Shown here in pieces: positions 49,069 to 59,390 of a stretch of 64,000 nucleotides of DNA. Position numbers and translations under genes: made by a program. The DNA is from Moritella marina ATCC 15381. Lineage in GTDB: Bacteria > Pseudomonadota > Gammaproteobacteria > Enterobacterales > Moritellaceae. The DNA lies in the NCBI RefSeq assembly GCF_008931805.1, contig NZ_CP044399.1, forward strand, positions 4,141,370 to 4,205,369, given 5' to 3'. Below the pieces are notes generated by a model. The model worked only from the letters and a program-made list of their open reading frames with translations. It ran no database searches and had not been told where the DNA came from. Every line of letters starts with the position of its first letter. The first letter of the stretch is position 1.

Positions 49069-50985
49069 ATGAAATTTACCAATAAACTGATTGGTTTTAT
49101 TATTTTTTGTGTACTGTCATCGGTTGGCGTCGTACTGCTCGGCGGTGCGGTGAGTTTACGTGAATTGGCAATTGAAACTCAAAAACAAAATATTTCCCGT
49201 CTGATTGATGTGATGGATGAGCAACTCGCAATGGAAGATAGCGAACCGCGTTTTGCATTCTGGCTACCAGAGTTATTACGTGCCCATTCAGTATTACAAT
49301 TGACGGTTGAAAAAGAAGGGCTGGTTAGTTATTACTTTGATGCTAATACGCCAGATACGGATGCCGTGGCTTCTTTTCTTAAAGAATATTATTTTAAACT
49401 ACGCGCTAATAATGACTTCACTGCCAAGGTGGTGATGTTGTCGCCGTATTATGCGATGGAATACCCGCCGGTATTATTAACTGGTGTTGGTACTGGGTTA
49501 GTGATAGCGCTGTTTGGATTAGTGATTGCAATACGGCTACTAAGAAGAGGTATGTACGGCGCCGAATTACTGTCAATACGCAGTTATAAAATCATGAATG
49601 GTGACCACCTTAAAGTGGCTGTCGGCACAGATGCTGAATGGCCTAAAGCAACAAGTCGTGCATTCGATAAATTAATCGCTGATCTGGAAGACACGAAACA
49701 AGAACGGAGTCGTTTTGATTCTTACATGCGTACTAATGCGTTTGTGGATGCATCTACCGGGATTGGTAATCGAGATTCTTTTTTAAATCAGTTAGAGGCG
49801 ATGTTATCCGATCCTGGTGTTATCGCTGGTACGGTTATTAAAATAGAACTCTATGAGTTATCACAATTAAATTATAACCATGGCGTAGCAAGTGTTGACG
49901 AGATGGTCAAATCAGTCAGTGAGCTGTTAAGTAAATTTGTCGATCGTTTTACAGATTCAGTACTCGCGCGTTATCGAGGGGATCAGTTCATCGTGTTATT
50001 ACCTCGGATCACTGGTCCTGAGTCTGAAATTGTGATGAAGCAGTTGTACAAGTTACTCACGCGAGTTGGCTTATCAACACCAGTGGATTGCGATGAATTA
50101 TTTTATACCGGCGTGGCTATTTATCACCACGGCGAAGATGCTGAAGATGTGCTGGAAAGTGTCGATCAAGCATTAAAAATAGCGGTACTACAAGGTAGTT
50201 CTGGTTGGTTCTTGTATGAACAAGAAGAGCTTTCGCCTGTGCATTCAAAGGGCACGGTAAGATGGCGAGCATTGTTTGATAAAACTTTTAATAACAAAGG
50301 TTTTTATTATGAGCAGCAATCCATTTTAAGCATGGCTGATAAAACGTTACTGGGGTATGAAATATACCCAAGGCTAAAAGATGAAAATAACGATTGGGTA
50401 CATGCTGGTGTATTTTTACCGATGGCCGAGAAATGCGGTGTATTAAAACGTATTGATCGCCTGACGGTTGAACATGCGATCTCTAGTTTAGAGCATGGCG
50501 AGGCAATAGCTTGTGGCATAAACTTAGACATTCAAAGTTATTTAGATAAACGGTTTATGCGTGCGGTGTATTTAGATATTATTCGTTTGCCTGCTGCGCT
50601 ACGTGGACTTATCCATTTTGAGATCCATGAATATCAAATAAATCGTAATTTAGCCATGTTATTAGATCCGGTTAAAAACCTTAAAGCGCTCGGTTGCCGC
50701 ATCGCTGTGGATATGGTCGGGCAGGATGTCGTTGATTCATCGTACATTAAAAAATTAGACGTGGACGTTATCAAGATCCACCCGAGTTTGGTGCGTGATT
50801 TACATAAACGCCAAATCAATCAGTTGGCTATTCGTAGCATCCTTGGTGGTACCGTTAACTTAGCCACTACGGTGATTGCTGTTGGTGTTGAATCGAAAGG
50901 CGAGTGGGACAGTCTCAATAAACTTGGTGTATATGGTGCTCAAGGATATTTTTGTAATAAAGTCAGTGTATTGGCTGAGTCTTAA
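49069..50985 (+). CDS. csrD: RNase E specificity factor CsrD (MshH)
   Basis: 638 residues, the size of CsrD/MshH. Two membrane segments (about 7-27 and 140-160) enclose a periplasmic domain, followed by degenerate GGDEF and EAL domains. The GGDEF site reads RYRGDQF and the EAL site reads GYEIYPRL, so neither cyclase nor phosphodiesterase residues are kept. This is the known state of CsrD, which helps RNase E degrade the CsrB/C RNAs. It heads the msh locus in Vibrio and Shewanella. The island lies directly upstream. Confidence 0.93.
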   Translation: MKFTNKLIGFIIFCVLSSVGVVLLGGAVSLRELAIETQKQNISRLIDVMDEQLAMEDSEPRFAFWLPELLRAHSVLQLTVEKEGLVSYYFDANTPDTDAVASFLKEYYFKLRANNDFTAKVVMLSPYYAMEYPPVLLTGVGTGLVIALFGLVIAIRLLRRGMYGAELLSIRSYKIMNGDHLKVAVGTDAEWPKATSRAFDKLIADLEDTKQERSRFDSYMRTNAFVDASTGIGNRDSFLNQLEAMLSDPGVIAGTVIKIELYELSQLNYNHGVASVDEMVKSVSELLSKFVDRFTDSVLARYRGDQFIVLLPRITGPESEIVMKQLYKLLTRVGLSTPVDCDELFYTGVAIYHHGEDAEDVLESVDQALKIAVLQGSSGWFLYEQEELSPVHSKGTVRWRALFDKTFNNKGFYYEQQSILSMADKTLLGYEIYPRLKDENNDWVHAGVFLPMAEKCGVLKRIDRLTVEHAISSLEHGEAIACGINLDIQSYLDKRFMRAVYLDIIRLPAALRGLIHFEIHEYQINRNLAMLLDPVKNLKALGCRIAVDMVGQDVVDSSYIKKLDVDVIKIHPSLVRDLHKRQINQLAIRSILGGTVNLATTVIAVGVESKGEWDSLNKLGVYGAQGYFCNKVSVLAES

Positions 50986-51131
50986 CGTGACTTCATAGTG
51001 ATTTATTTCGCTATTTTTAAGTGTCCATTTTGTGCTAACCTCACACTTTGCTTACTACTTAAAGCTGATTCAAGTATAATAGCAGTCAAGTGGTTTAAAA
51101 CTATTAATTTATTTAGGTGCAACAAGTTTTT

Positions 51132-52025
51132 ATGCGTATACCCTGGTTAAAAAATCGTAATACACAAGCTAAACTGGGTGTTTTTATCGCTAAACAGCGG
51201 GTTGACATTTGTGCTTTATCTGCAGGCAATGAGGCTATTTCAGTTCTCGATTCTATTGCACTTTCTGATATATCGGCATTGGTTAACACGTTAGGTGAAA
51301 TGGTCGTAAAGCACAATTTACAGACGGCTAGTTGCCATGTGGTGTTGTCGAACCAAATGTATCAATTACTTCAAATCGACAAGCCTAATGTACCGGATAA
51401 TGAAATTGCGAGTTCATTGCCTTTTATCGCCAAAGAATTTATTAATGAAGCGATCGACTCGGTCGTGTTTGATTACTTTTCAGTACCCAACCAAAATAAA
51501 ATCAATTTAGTCTATTGCCCTAAAAGCGTGGTTGAAATAATTGTAATGGCCGTGCAGCAGGCAAAGCTGGAATTAGTCAGTATCGGTATTGAAGAATTAG
51601 CCACTGCCAACTTATTTGCTACTCATGGCGGTAATGATCAAAAAACGACTCAAATGCTAATTGCTCAGCAGGATCATCAAGAAATAAATTTAACGATTAT
51701 TTATGATAATCAGCTGTATTTCTCACGCCGTTTGCGTGGATTTTCTCGATTACGTGATTTACAAGAAAATCAACTTGATAGCCCGTTATTAGATAATTTT
51801 AGCTTGGAAATACAGCGTTCAGCTGATTTCGTTGTTAGCCAATTAAAACTACCCGAAGTAAAAGTAATTAACTTAGCCTTACCGAGTGCTATTTTAGAAC
51901 CATTGATTGCCCGTTTACAACTTAACTTTACGACACCTGTGAAGCCGTTAACGCATGCGATGATTACTGATAATGTGGATATTGGATTTTTACCTGCCAT
52001 TGGCGGCGCTTTGGAAAAACTGTAA
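51132..52025 (+). CDS. mshI: MSHA biogenesis protein MshI
   Basis: About 297 residues. An actin-like (PilM-type) fold is suggested by the N-terminal LGVFIAKQRVDICAL and the later strands; PilM-type proteins form the cytoplasmic ring of the pilus machine. ATG 51132 gives MRIPWLKNRN; a GTG at 51117 is the alternative. Its last base is shared with the next start (TAATG), so the genes are coupled. A TATAAT at 51075 is a candidate promoter element for the msh operon. Confidence 0.9.
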   Translation: MRIPWLKNRNTQAKLGVFIAKQRVDICALSAGNEAISVLDSIALSDISALVNTLGEMVVKHNLQTASCHVVLSNQMYQLLQIDKPNVPDNEIASSLPFIAKEFINEAIDSVVFDYFSVPNQNKINLVYCPKSVVEIIVMAVQQAKLELVSIGIEELATANLFATHGGNDQKTTQMLIAQQDHQEINLTIIYDNQLYFSRRLRGFSRLRDLQENQLDSPLLDNFSLEIQRSADFVVSQLKLPEVKVINLALPSAILEPLIARLQLNFTTPVKPLTHAMITDNVDIGFLPAIGGALEKL

Positions 52026-52624
52026 TGAAGACTCGCGTAAATTTATATACTCAGGCGTTTAAGCCAAAGAAAGAGCGTTTTACGTTAGCACAAGGGCTGG
52101 TGATTATTGTTAGCGCCCTATTATTGATGCTGACGCTCACGGTATTATCTGAAAATGATATTAGTGAGTCAACGGCAAAGGTGAGCAACGCAAAGCAGCA
52201 GGCCGCGGTATTGGAAAGTGAAGTCGATGTACTATCTGACAAAGTAGCTCGCCATGTGCAAAACCCAGCGTTAGCGCAACAACTCGAATTATTAAAAACA
52301 CGGTTAAAATACCGCGATGAATTATTAGTGCAACTCTCAAAATTAGCAGAAGTGCAAAGCAGTGGTTTTGCAATCTTAATGTCGGACTTGGCACGACAAC
52401 GTGATAAAGATATTCGCTTAAATCAAATTCGTCTAGCGGGCAGCAGTATGACTTTGCAAGGTATTGCTCGAAACCATGATGCGATCCCACGTTGGATTGG
52501 TAAATTCTCGGCAGGTAAATCACTGCAAGGTCGTGAGTTTAGTCAGCTTAATATCAGCCGTAATGAAGATGATGTTATCGCGTTTACTTTAACTAATACG
52601 CCTATTTCGGAGGCCAATAAATGA
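52025..52624 (+). CDS. PilN-like MSHA protein (MshI2)
   Basis: 199 residues with a short cytoplasmic N terminus (RVNLYTQAFKPKK, the PilN motif), one membrane segment (about 23-43) and a periplasmic coiled coil plus a ferredoxin-like domain. PilN-type proteins connect the cytoplasmic ring to the PilO-like protein. It overlaps mshI by one base and mshJ by four. In Shewanella the gene in this position is called mshI2 or mshI1; naming differs between genomes. Confidence 0.88.
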   Translation: MKTRVNLYTQAFKPKKERFTLAQGLVIIVSALLLMLTLTVLSENDISESTAKVSNAKQQAAVLESEVDVLSDKVARHVQNPALAQQLELLKTRLKYRDELLVQLSKLAEVQSSGFAILMSDLARQRDKDIRLNQIRLAGSSMTLQGIARNHDAIPRWIGKFSAGKSLQGREFSQLNISRNEDDVIAFTLTNTPISEANK

Positions 52625-53403
52625 TTAAGCAACATTGGCTCACCTTAAATGAAAAATTTAATCAGTTATCAATGCGTGAGCGTGTGTTACTGGTTGGCTC
52701 GCTAGCGAGTGCCATTGTTTATGTGATTTTTAGTTTTGTGCTGGAACCAAACTATGCACGCGATAAACAACTAACGACGCAATTATCATCGTTAACACAG
52801 CAGCAGCGACAATATGATTTTACCATCGCTGAATTAAAGCAGGTTTTAGCGACTGATCCGAATAAAGTGATCAAGTTACGTATTGCTCGCGCCGAAAATG
52901 AACTCAAGAAAGCCAACGGTAAATTAACAGACCTGACCGCCGATTTAATTAATTCTAACCAGATGGCATTGGTATTAGGTGATGTATTGAGTCGCGCGAA
53001 AAAAGTAAAATTACTGGGTATTGAATCATTGCCTGTGACGACTATTACCGGTAATAGCAATAAAGCGAAGGATAAAGAACAAGACCTAATTAAGCCGAAA
53101 ATGGCCAATGCCAGTGGTCAAGAAGTTAACTCTGCAGAGTTGATTAAATCGGATGCTATTTCGAGTAATATTAACAGCGTTTTAGAGTCGAGCGGGTCTG
53201 AAGTGTTACTTTATCGCCATGGTTTACGTATTACCATGAGCGGCGCATTCTTTGATATTCAAGCTTATCTGGACTCTATTGAGCAATTACCGAAGAAATT
53301 CTATTGGGAAGTATTTGACTATCAAATGCAAGCATACCCAACCGCGGAAGTGGTGATGGAAATTTATACCTTGAGTATTAATAAGGAGTTTATTCGTGGG
53401 TAA
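52621..53403 (+). CDS. mshJ: MSHA biogenesis protein MshJ (PilO-like)
   Basis: 260 residues: one membrane segment near residues 24-41, then a long coiled coil (about 45-120) and a periplasmic domain typical of PilO-type alignment proteins. It overlaps the preceding gene by four bases and mshK by eight. Confidence 0.92.
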   Translation: MIKQHWLTLNEKFNQLSMRERVLLVGSLASAIVYVIFSFVLEPNYARDKQLTTQLSSLTQQQRQYDFTIAELKQVLATDPNKVIKLRIARAENELKKANGKLTDLTADLINSNQMALVLGDVLSRAKKVKLLGIESLPVTTITGNSNKAKDKEQDLIKPKMANASGQEVNSAELIKSDAISSNINSVLESSGSEVLLYRHGLRITMSGAFFDIQAYLDSIEQLPKKFYWEVFDYQMQAYPTAEVVMEIYTLSINKEFIRG

Positions 53404-53740
53404 ATTATTACTGCCGATTCTCATCCTGATGAGTTCAACTTTTGCGTTAGCCGGTCAAGGTGTCATTAATGGCAATGTGCTAGACGACCCCACAGGTCCC
53501 TGGGGGGCTGCAGATCCCATTGTTCGCAGCGAAACTAAAGCAAAGGTGCATATCCCGCGCTTACAGGCTATTTTTGTGCGAGATAATAGCCACATTGCCA
53601 TCATGAATGATAAAGAAGTCACTGCTGGTAGTTGGGTATCTGGTTTTCAGATCCGCCGTATCACCGATGATTTTGTGTATTTCATCCGTAACGATAAAGA
53701 ATTTAGATTGTCATTGTTTGGCAGTAAAATTAAACATTAA
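53396..53740 (+). CDS. mshK: MSHA biogenesis protein MshK
   Basis: 114 residues with a signal peptide (to about residue 20) and a small periplasmic domain resembling PilP/GspC, with strands such as LQAIFVRDNSHIAIMNDKEV. It probably links the inner-membrane complex to the MshL secretin. Overlaps mshJ by eight bases. Confidence 0.88.
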   Translation: MGKLLLPILILMSSTFALAGQGVINGNVLDDPTGPWGAADPIVRSETKAKVHIPRLQAIFVRDNSHIAIMNDKEVTAGSWVSGFQIRRITDDFVYFIRNDKEFRLSLFGSKIKH

Positions 53741-53755
53741 GGCTCAGATTTAATT

Positions 53756-55363
53756 ATGAAAAAGTTGTATCTTGCAATTATTTTAGGTGTGTTTTTAACG
53801 GGCTGCGAAACAACGCGCAGCTCACTTGAGCCTGTTGTGATCAAAGAATCTATTCAAGCTGAGCTTGATCGTGCGGATGCCGAAGCGCAAGCTTGGACGG
53901 TACCTGATGATGTGAATGCGGAATTGTTACCTGAGTTCGATGGTACAGATGGGCTGAATACGCCTGTTATTGAACAGCGTATGGATATCTCAGCGAAATC
54001 GGTCACTGCGCGTCAGTTTTTTGGTTCACTATTAAAAGGCACTAAATATAATTTAACGGTTAGCCCAGATGTTTCTGGTCGTGTAACTGTTGTCCTTAAT
54101 GATGTCACTATCGCAGAAGTCATGGATGAAGTTGCTGATATGTACGGCTATGATATTCAGCGCCAAGGTAATACTTATCGCGTGAATGGTGCGGGTCTGC
54201 GTACTGAAATCATCCCGATGAACTATTTGTTGATGAAGCGTAACGGTTTATCTAACAGTTCAATTAGTTCTGGTTATTTGACTGATAATGGCTCTTCAGG
54301 TAGTTCTTCAGATGATGATGATAATTCATCTGACTCATCGTCATCATCAAGTAGTACTGGTACCGAGATCTCAACGCAAACGGATACCGATTATTGGTCA
54401 GAATTAGAAAACACCTTGTTAGGTTTAACGGCTAATCAAAAAGATACTCAAGTGATTATTAGCCCACAAGCGGGTTTAGTGACAGTGTATGGTTACCCGA
54501 AAGATATTCGTAAAATTAAAGATTTTCTTGCTCAAGCTGAGACACAATTACAACGCCAGGTGTTACTTGAAGTTAAAATCATGGAAGTAACGTTAAATGA
54601 TGGTTACGAGCAAGGTATTGATTGGAATGTAAATAATAAGGACGTTGCCACTGATTCATCGTTTAGTTTTTCTGTTGATAATGTAGCAGATGTGGTGACT
54701 GGTGGCGGTGTATTAACGTTAGCGGGTAATGATTTTAGCGCAGCGATTAACTTGCTGAAGACTCAAGGTGATGTCAACGTTCTCTCTAGTCCTCGTGTTA
54801 CTGCATTGAATAACCAAAAAGCAGTGATTAAAGTTGGCAGTGATGAATATTTTGTTACCGGTTATACCAGTACAACGTCTAAAGCCTCTGATGATGATTC
54901 AGTAGAACAAGATGTTGAGTTGACACCATTCTTCTCTGGTATCGCATTGGATGTGACACCGCAGATTGATCGTGATGGTGGGGTGCTATTACATGTTCAC
55001 CCTTCGATTATTGATGTGATTGACTCGAGCAAGACTGTTGCCGGTATTGAATTACCGCTGGCCAAAAGTGACGTACGTGAAACAGATACAGTCGTTAAGG
55101 CTAAAAGTGGTGAAATTATTGTGATTGGTGGTTTAATGAAAACCGCGAATAAAGACTTAGTGGCTAAAATCCCATTTTTTGGTGATATTCCTTGGTTAGG
55201 TGAAATCTTTACTAATCGCTCGCAGTCAGTACAAAAAACAGAATTAATTATTTTAATTAAACCAATTGTCGTTGACCAGAATACGTGGCGTTTAGAACTA
55301 GAGCGCTCGGCTGAGTTACTTGAACAATGGTATCCGACAGAAAAAAATGATGAGCAAGGGTAA
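53756..55363 (+). CDS. mshL: MSHA secretin MshL
   Basis: 535 residues. A lipoprotein signal (ILGVFLTGCETT, cysteine at about 17) precedes N-domains, including the STN-type segment MDISAKSVTARQFFGSLL. A striking Ser/Asp-rich linker lies at about residues 178-205. The C-terminal secretin domain has VEQDVELTPFFSG and GEIIVIGGLMKT. It forms the outer-membrane pore for the pilus. Starts 15 bases after mshK and ends in TAATG, overlapping mshM by one base. Confidence 0.96.
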   Translation: MKKLYLAIILGVFLTGCETTRSSLEPVVIKESIQAELDRADAEAQAWTVPDDVNAELLPEFDGTDGLNTPVIEQRMDISAKSVTARQFFGSLLKGTKYNLTVSPDVSGRVTVVLNDVTIAEVMDEVADMYGYDIQRQGNTYRVNGAGLRTEIIPMNYLLMKRNGLSNSSISSGYLTDNGSSGSSSDDDDNSSDSSSSSSSTGTEISTQTDTDYWSELENTLLGLTANQKDTQVIISPQAGLVTVYGYPKDIRKIKDFLAQAETQLQRQVLLEVKIMEVTLNDGYEQGIDWNVNNKDVATDSSFSFSVDNVADVVTGGGVLTLAGNDFSAAINLLKTQGDVNVLSSPRVTALNNQKAVIKVGSDEYFVTGYTSTTSKASDDDSVEQDVELTPFFSGIALDVTPQIDRDGGVLLHVHPSIIDVIDSSKTVAGIELPLAKSDVRETDTVVKAKSGEIIVIGGLMKTANKDLVAKIPFFGDIPWLGEIFTNRSQSVQKTELIILIKPIVVDQNTWRLELERSAELLEQWYPTEKNDEQG

Positions 55364-56259
55364 TGTATAAACCCCATTTTGGTTTGACCGAGGTTCCGTT
55401 TGGATTGACACCTAACACGCAATTTTATCATCCGTTAGTGCCACACTTTGAGGCATTGCAAGTACTGACCACAGCACTTGCCTCAGGTGAAGGTTTTATT
55501 AAGGTGACTGGCGAGGTCGGTACCGGTAAAACGCTTATCTGTCGTAAGTTATTAAATGAATTAGGTGATGATTATGTCCTTGCCTATTTACCTAACCCGT
55601 ACTTAACGCCAAACGAAATGCGTGCGGCAGTTGCCAGTGAATTAAATATCGATAGTCATTTAGATCAGCAGCAATTGACCGCAGCGCTTAATCATCGCTT
55701 GATCGCGCTGTCGGCAGAAGACAAACAAGTGGTGTTGTTAATCGATGAAGCGCAGATGCTGCCGCATGAAACATTAGAAGCATTACGCTTGATCAGTAAT
55801 TTAGAAACCGAAAGCAAGAAATTGATGCAGGTTGTACTATTTGGTCAGCCTGAATTAGATGTGCGTTTAAAGCAAGATAACCTACGTCAATTACGTCAAC
55901 GGATCACTTTCTCTTATCAGCTACGCCCTTTGTTAGCCAATGAAACGGCCAGTTATGTCGAACACCGTTTAACGGTATCTGGTTATCGCGGCGCCCCATT
56001 ATTTGCACCTAAAGCATTAAAATTGTTGCATCAAGCCAGTGGTGGTATTCCACGTTTGATCAATGTATTAGCACATAAATGCCTGATGTTAAGTTACGGC
56101 GAAAATGTTCGTCATATTAATGTGAAATTAGTGAAACTGGCGATCAAAGATACCGACAGTGCCATTCAACCACGCAACCTTCGCTTACCTATGATGGCGA
56201 GTATTTTGGTGATTGAATTGATTTTAGTTATTTGGTGGTTTGGGGAGTCAGTACTGTGA
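55363..56259 (+). CDS. mshM: MSHA biogenesis ATPase MshM
   Basis: 298 residues, an ExeA-type AAA ATPase with Walker A GEVGTGKTLICR (about 48) and Walker B VVLLIDEAQML (about 127), followed by a single C-terminal membrane segment (LPMMASILVIELILVIWWF). ExeA-like proteins help assemble the secretin through peptidoglycan. Shares bases with mshL at the start and mshN at the end. Confidence 0.94.
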   Translation: MYKPHFGLTEVPFGLTPNTQFYHPLVPHFEALQVLTTALASGEGFIKVTGEVGTGKTLICRKLLNELGDDYVLAYLPNPYLTPNEMRAAVASELNIDSHLDQQQLTAALNHRLIALSAEDKQVVLLIDEAQMLPHETLEALRLISNLETESKKLMQVVLFGQPELDVRLKQDNLRQLRQRITFSYQLRPLLANETASYVEHRLTVSGYRGAPLFAPKALKLLHQASGGIPRLINVLAHKCLMLSYGENVRHINVKLVKLAIKDTDSAIQPRNLRLPMMASILVIELILVIWWFGESVL

Positions 56260-57446
56260 GTGTTATTAATCAAATGCTTAAAGGCTTAGATAAAGAGAGC
56301 CAGCAACAACAAGCGGCGATTGAACGCAGTGGGGCTGTTATTGTCGCTGCGCCTAAAAACGACAATAAAGTGGCTATTGCGTTAATCACGTCAATGGTTG
56401 CTGTGGCGGCTTTGGCTGCATATCTGTTTATGCAAAAAGAGAGCAAGGTTGAGCAACAAGCTGTAACCCAGCAACAAATTGTTCAGGCGCGAGTAGCGGA
56501 ATCAGCAGCAGAGCCAGAATTAGTCGCAAAACCTGCTATTGCGAAACTCAATGTCGATAACGCCACCGTGACAGCACCAAAGGTGACTGTACCTGTAGTG
56601 ACAGCGCCTATTGTTACAGCGCCTATTGTTACAGAGTCAGTAGCTGCACAGTCAGTAGCAGTAAAATCAATAGCAGTACAGCCAATAACAATACAAGCAC
56701 CAAAAGTACAACAAGCGGCGGTGAGAGCCCCTGCGAAACAAGTTTCGGCTAAAAATACGCAAGTCGTTCGAGAAGTTAAGCCGATTGCACATGACATTGT
56801 ACATGACATTACCGATGAGACCGTCACTGAAGTTGCAGACAGCGTATCAATTAAAGCGGTAACGCGCACGCCAACACAACAAGCTGGACTTTATGCGAAA
56901 CAGGCAGAAAGTGCATTATTAGCGGGTGATAAAATACGTGCGAAGGAACTATTTGTTAAGGTATTAGCCTTTGATAAACAACACGATCTAGCGCGCGAAA
57001 AATTAGCCGCTATTTTGTATGGTGAACAGCGTACTCAATCAGCGGTGAAGTTGTTGCAAGAGGGGTTGAGTATCTCACCGCAGTACACGAATTTTCGTTT
57101 AATGCTGGCGCGTATTTATCTCAAAAATAACAATAAACCCCAAGCATATTATTACCTCAAACCACATCAACCTGCAGTGGCAGGACATGTTGATTATTAT
57201 GCGATCTTAGCCGGTTTAGCACAAAACTTAGATGATTTAGACACCGCATTGGTGGCGTATAAAAAATTAACGGTTCACGAGCCTAATCGCGCGAAGTGGT
57301 GGTTAGGATTGGGTATTACTGCAGATAAAGCGCAGCATGTGGACTTAGCGTTAAATGCTTACCACACAGCCCAGAATATGGGACAGTTATCGGCATCATC
57401 ACGTAACTATATTAACGCGCGAATTACCCAGTTGGAGAAACAGTAA
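56256..57446 (+). CDS. mshN: MSHA biogenesis protein MshN
   Basis: 396 residues: a short cytoplasmic N terminus (MSVINQMLKGLDKES), one membrane segment (about 34-54), a Val/Ala/Thr/Pro-rich linker (about 85-165) and C-terminal tetratricopeptide repeats (about 215-390). The GTG start at 56256 has GGGGAG upstream and overlaps the mshM stop in GTGA. The linker DNA holds two tandem copies of a 15-base word (near 56610). Confidence 0.9.
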   Translation: MSVINQMLKGLDKESQQQQAAIERSGAVIVAAPKNDNKVAIALITSMVAVAALAAYLFMQKESKVEQQAVTQQQIVQARVAESAAEPELVAKPAIAKLNVDNATVTAPKVTVPVVTAPIVTAPIVTESVAAQSVAVKSIAVQPITIQAPKVQQAAVRAPAKQVSAKNTQVVREVKPIAHDIVHDITDETVTEVADSVSIKAVTRTPTQQAGLYAKQAESALLAGDKIRAKELFVKVLAFDKQHDLAREKLAAILYGEQRTQSAVKLLQEGLSISPQYTNFRLMLARIYLKNNNKPQAYYYLKPHQPAVAGHVDYYAILAGLAQNLDDLDTALVAYKKLTVHEPNRAKWWLGLGITADKAQHVDLALNAYHTAQNMGQLSASSRNYINARITQLEKQ

Positions 57447-59368
57447 TGGCACAATTAAAATTAAAACAACGTCTGGGTGACTTACTGGTTGGTGAAGGTA
57501 TTATCAGTGACGAACAACTCGGTTTAGCGTTAAAAGAACAGCGCAGCAGTGGCCGTAAGTTGGGTGCGACATTAATTTACCTTGGTTTTATTACTGAAGA
57601 GCAACTGCTGAACTTTTTATCTCAGCAGTTAGATATCCCATTTTTAAATATTTCGACGCTGAGTATCGATTCGCAAACGGTACTGAAGTTACCGGAAGTA
57701 CATGCCCGTCGACATCGCGCATTAGTCGTGAAAGCCGACCATGATATTTTAACGATTGCCTTGAGTGATCCGGCAGATTTGAATGCTGTGGAAGCGATAT
57801 CAAGTTTCTTATCGGCGTATCAGCTTGAATTTGCCATCGTGCGTGAGAGTCAGTTATTACCGGCGTACGATCGTTTATATCGTCGAACCAAAGATATTGA
57901 AGCGTTTGCTGGTCAGTTAGAAGATGAACATAGACCTGCGCAAGAGTTTGATATTTTCAAGGACGTCGATGATGCCTCTAGTGAAGCTACCGTTGTTAAA
58001 TTCCTTAATTCAGTGTTTGAAGACGCGGTACAAATTGGTGCCTCGGATATTCATATTGAACCGGATGAAAAAGCCCTGCGTATTCGCTTACGTGTCGATG
58101 GTGTGCTGCAAGAAAATATCTTGAATGAAGTTGCTATCGTACCTGCATTGGTACTACGCCTAAAACTAATGGCCGGTTTAGATATCTCTGAAAAACGTTT
58201 ACCGCAAGACGGCCGTTTTAATCTAAAGGTACGCAATCAATCAATTGATATTCGTATGTCGACCATGCCGGTGCAATACGGTGAATCTGTGGTGATGCGT
58301 TTACTTAACCAAGATTCAGGTATTTTCCAATTAGAAAGTACCGGTATGCCTAGTGATTTAATTAAACGCTTACGTGGTTTGATCCGCCGTCCGCATGGCA
58401 TGGTATTGGTAACAGGCCCGACAGGTAGTGGTAAAACGACCTCACTTTATGCTGCTTTAAGTGAGCTAAACGAACCGGGTAAAAAGATTATTACCGTGGA
58501 AGATCCGGTAGAATATCGTTTACCACGGATCAGCCAAGTACAGGTAAACCCTAAGATTGGTTTAGACTTTGCGCATATTCTCCGTACGTGTTTACGTCAA
58601 GATCCGGATATCTTATTAGTCGGCGAAATGCGCGACAAAGAAACCGTTGAAATTGGTTTACGTGGTGCCTTAACCGGTCACATGGTGTTATCGACACTGC
58701 ATACGAATGACGCGATCACCTGTGCATTACGTTTAATGGACATGGGCGCGCCGGGTTATCTCATTGGCGCGGCATTACGTGCTGTTGTTGCTCAGCGTTT
58801 GGTACGTAAATTATGTAATCAATGTAAAAGTACGCATGATTTAACGAGTAGTGAACATTATTGCTTAGAAAAATTAGGTAAAGCCCCATTGGGTGATGAG
58901 CAATTGTATCGTAGTGTCGGTTGTCAAGCGTGTAACTATACCGGTTACCGTGGTCGTATCGGTGTATTTGAATTATTAGAATTGAATGATGCCATGAGCG
59001 ATGCATTAAGGCGTGAGTCAGCGGCTGAATTTGAGGCGGAAGCACGTAAGAGTAAGCTTTATCGTCCATTAGTATTATCGGCGTTAGACTTTGCCAAGCA
59101 AGGCTTAACGTCTATTGAAGAAGTATTAAAGCTGGCTGATGAAGTGGTGCTTGCAGATAATAATGATGATAGCCGTGCAGAAGGTGATATCAGCCATGAT
59201 CGCCACCATGGGACAAGTGTTAGCGCTAATGAAACGACAGAGTCGAATACCTTAGGTGCCAATATTGCCTCGCATGTCAGAGAGCTAGATAAGGTTGATA
59301 ATGTAGAGATCGAAAGTATTTTATGTTTGGTCGAGGCGGTTAGATCATTAGACCGCAATGGTCAATAA
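57446..59368 (+). CDS. mshE: MSHA pilus extension ATPase MshE
   Basis: 640 residues, about 65 longer than usual. The N terminus is an MshEN domain pair (RLGDLLVGEGIISDEQLGLAL, then LGATLIYLGFITEEQ), the c-di-GMP binding module that activates MSHA pilus extension. The ATPase core has Walker A GPTGSGKTTSLYA (about 325), Walker B DILLVGEMRD and the CxxC zinc module (CNQCK...CQACNY). After the normal end near EEVLKLADEVVLADN the protein continues with an unusual polar tail rich in His, Asp, Ser and Thr (about 570-640). Overlaps mshN by one base. Confidence 0.95.
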   Translation: MAQLKLKQRLGDLLVGEGIISDEQLGLALKEQRSSGRKLGATLIYLGFITEEQLLNFLSQQLDIPFLNISTLSIDSQTVLKLPEVHARRHRALVVKADHDILTIALSDPADLNAVEAISSFLSAYQLEFAIVRESQLLPAYDRLYRRTKDIEAFAGQLEDEHRPAQEFDIFKDVDDASSEATVVKFLNSVFEDAVQIGASDIHIEPDEKALRIRLRVDGVLQENILNEVAIVPALVLRLKLMAGLDISEKRLPQDGRFNLKVRNQSIDIRMSTMPVQYGESVVMRLLNQDSGIFQLESTGMPSDLIKRLRGLIRRPHGMVLVTGPTGSGKTTSLYAALSELNEPGKKIITVEDPVEYRLPRISQVQVNPKIGLDFAHILRTCLRQDPDILLVGEMRDKETVEIGLRGALTGHMVLSTLHTNDAITCALRLMDMGAPGYLIGAALRAVVAQRLVRKLCNQCKSTHDLTSSEHYCLEKLGKAPLGDEQLYRSVGCQACNYTGYRGRIGVFELLELNDAMSDALRRESAAEFEAEARKSKLYRPLVLSALDFAKQGLTSIEEVLKLADEVVLADNNDDSRAEGDISHDRHHGTSVSANETTESNTLGANIASHVRELDKVDNVEIESILCLVEAVRSLDRNGQ

Positions 59369-59390
59369 ACAGGATTGTTAAGGTCAGTTA

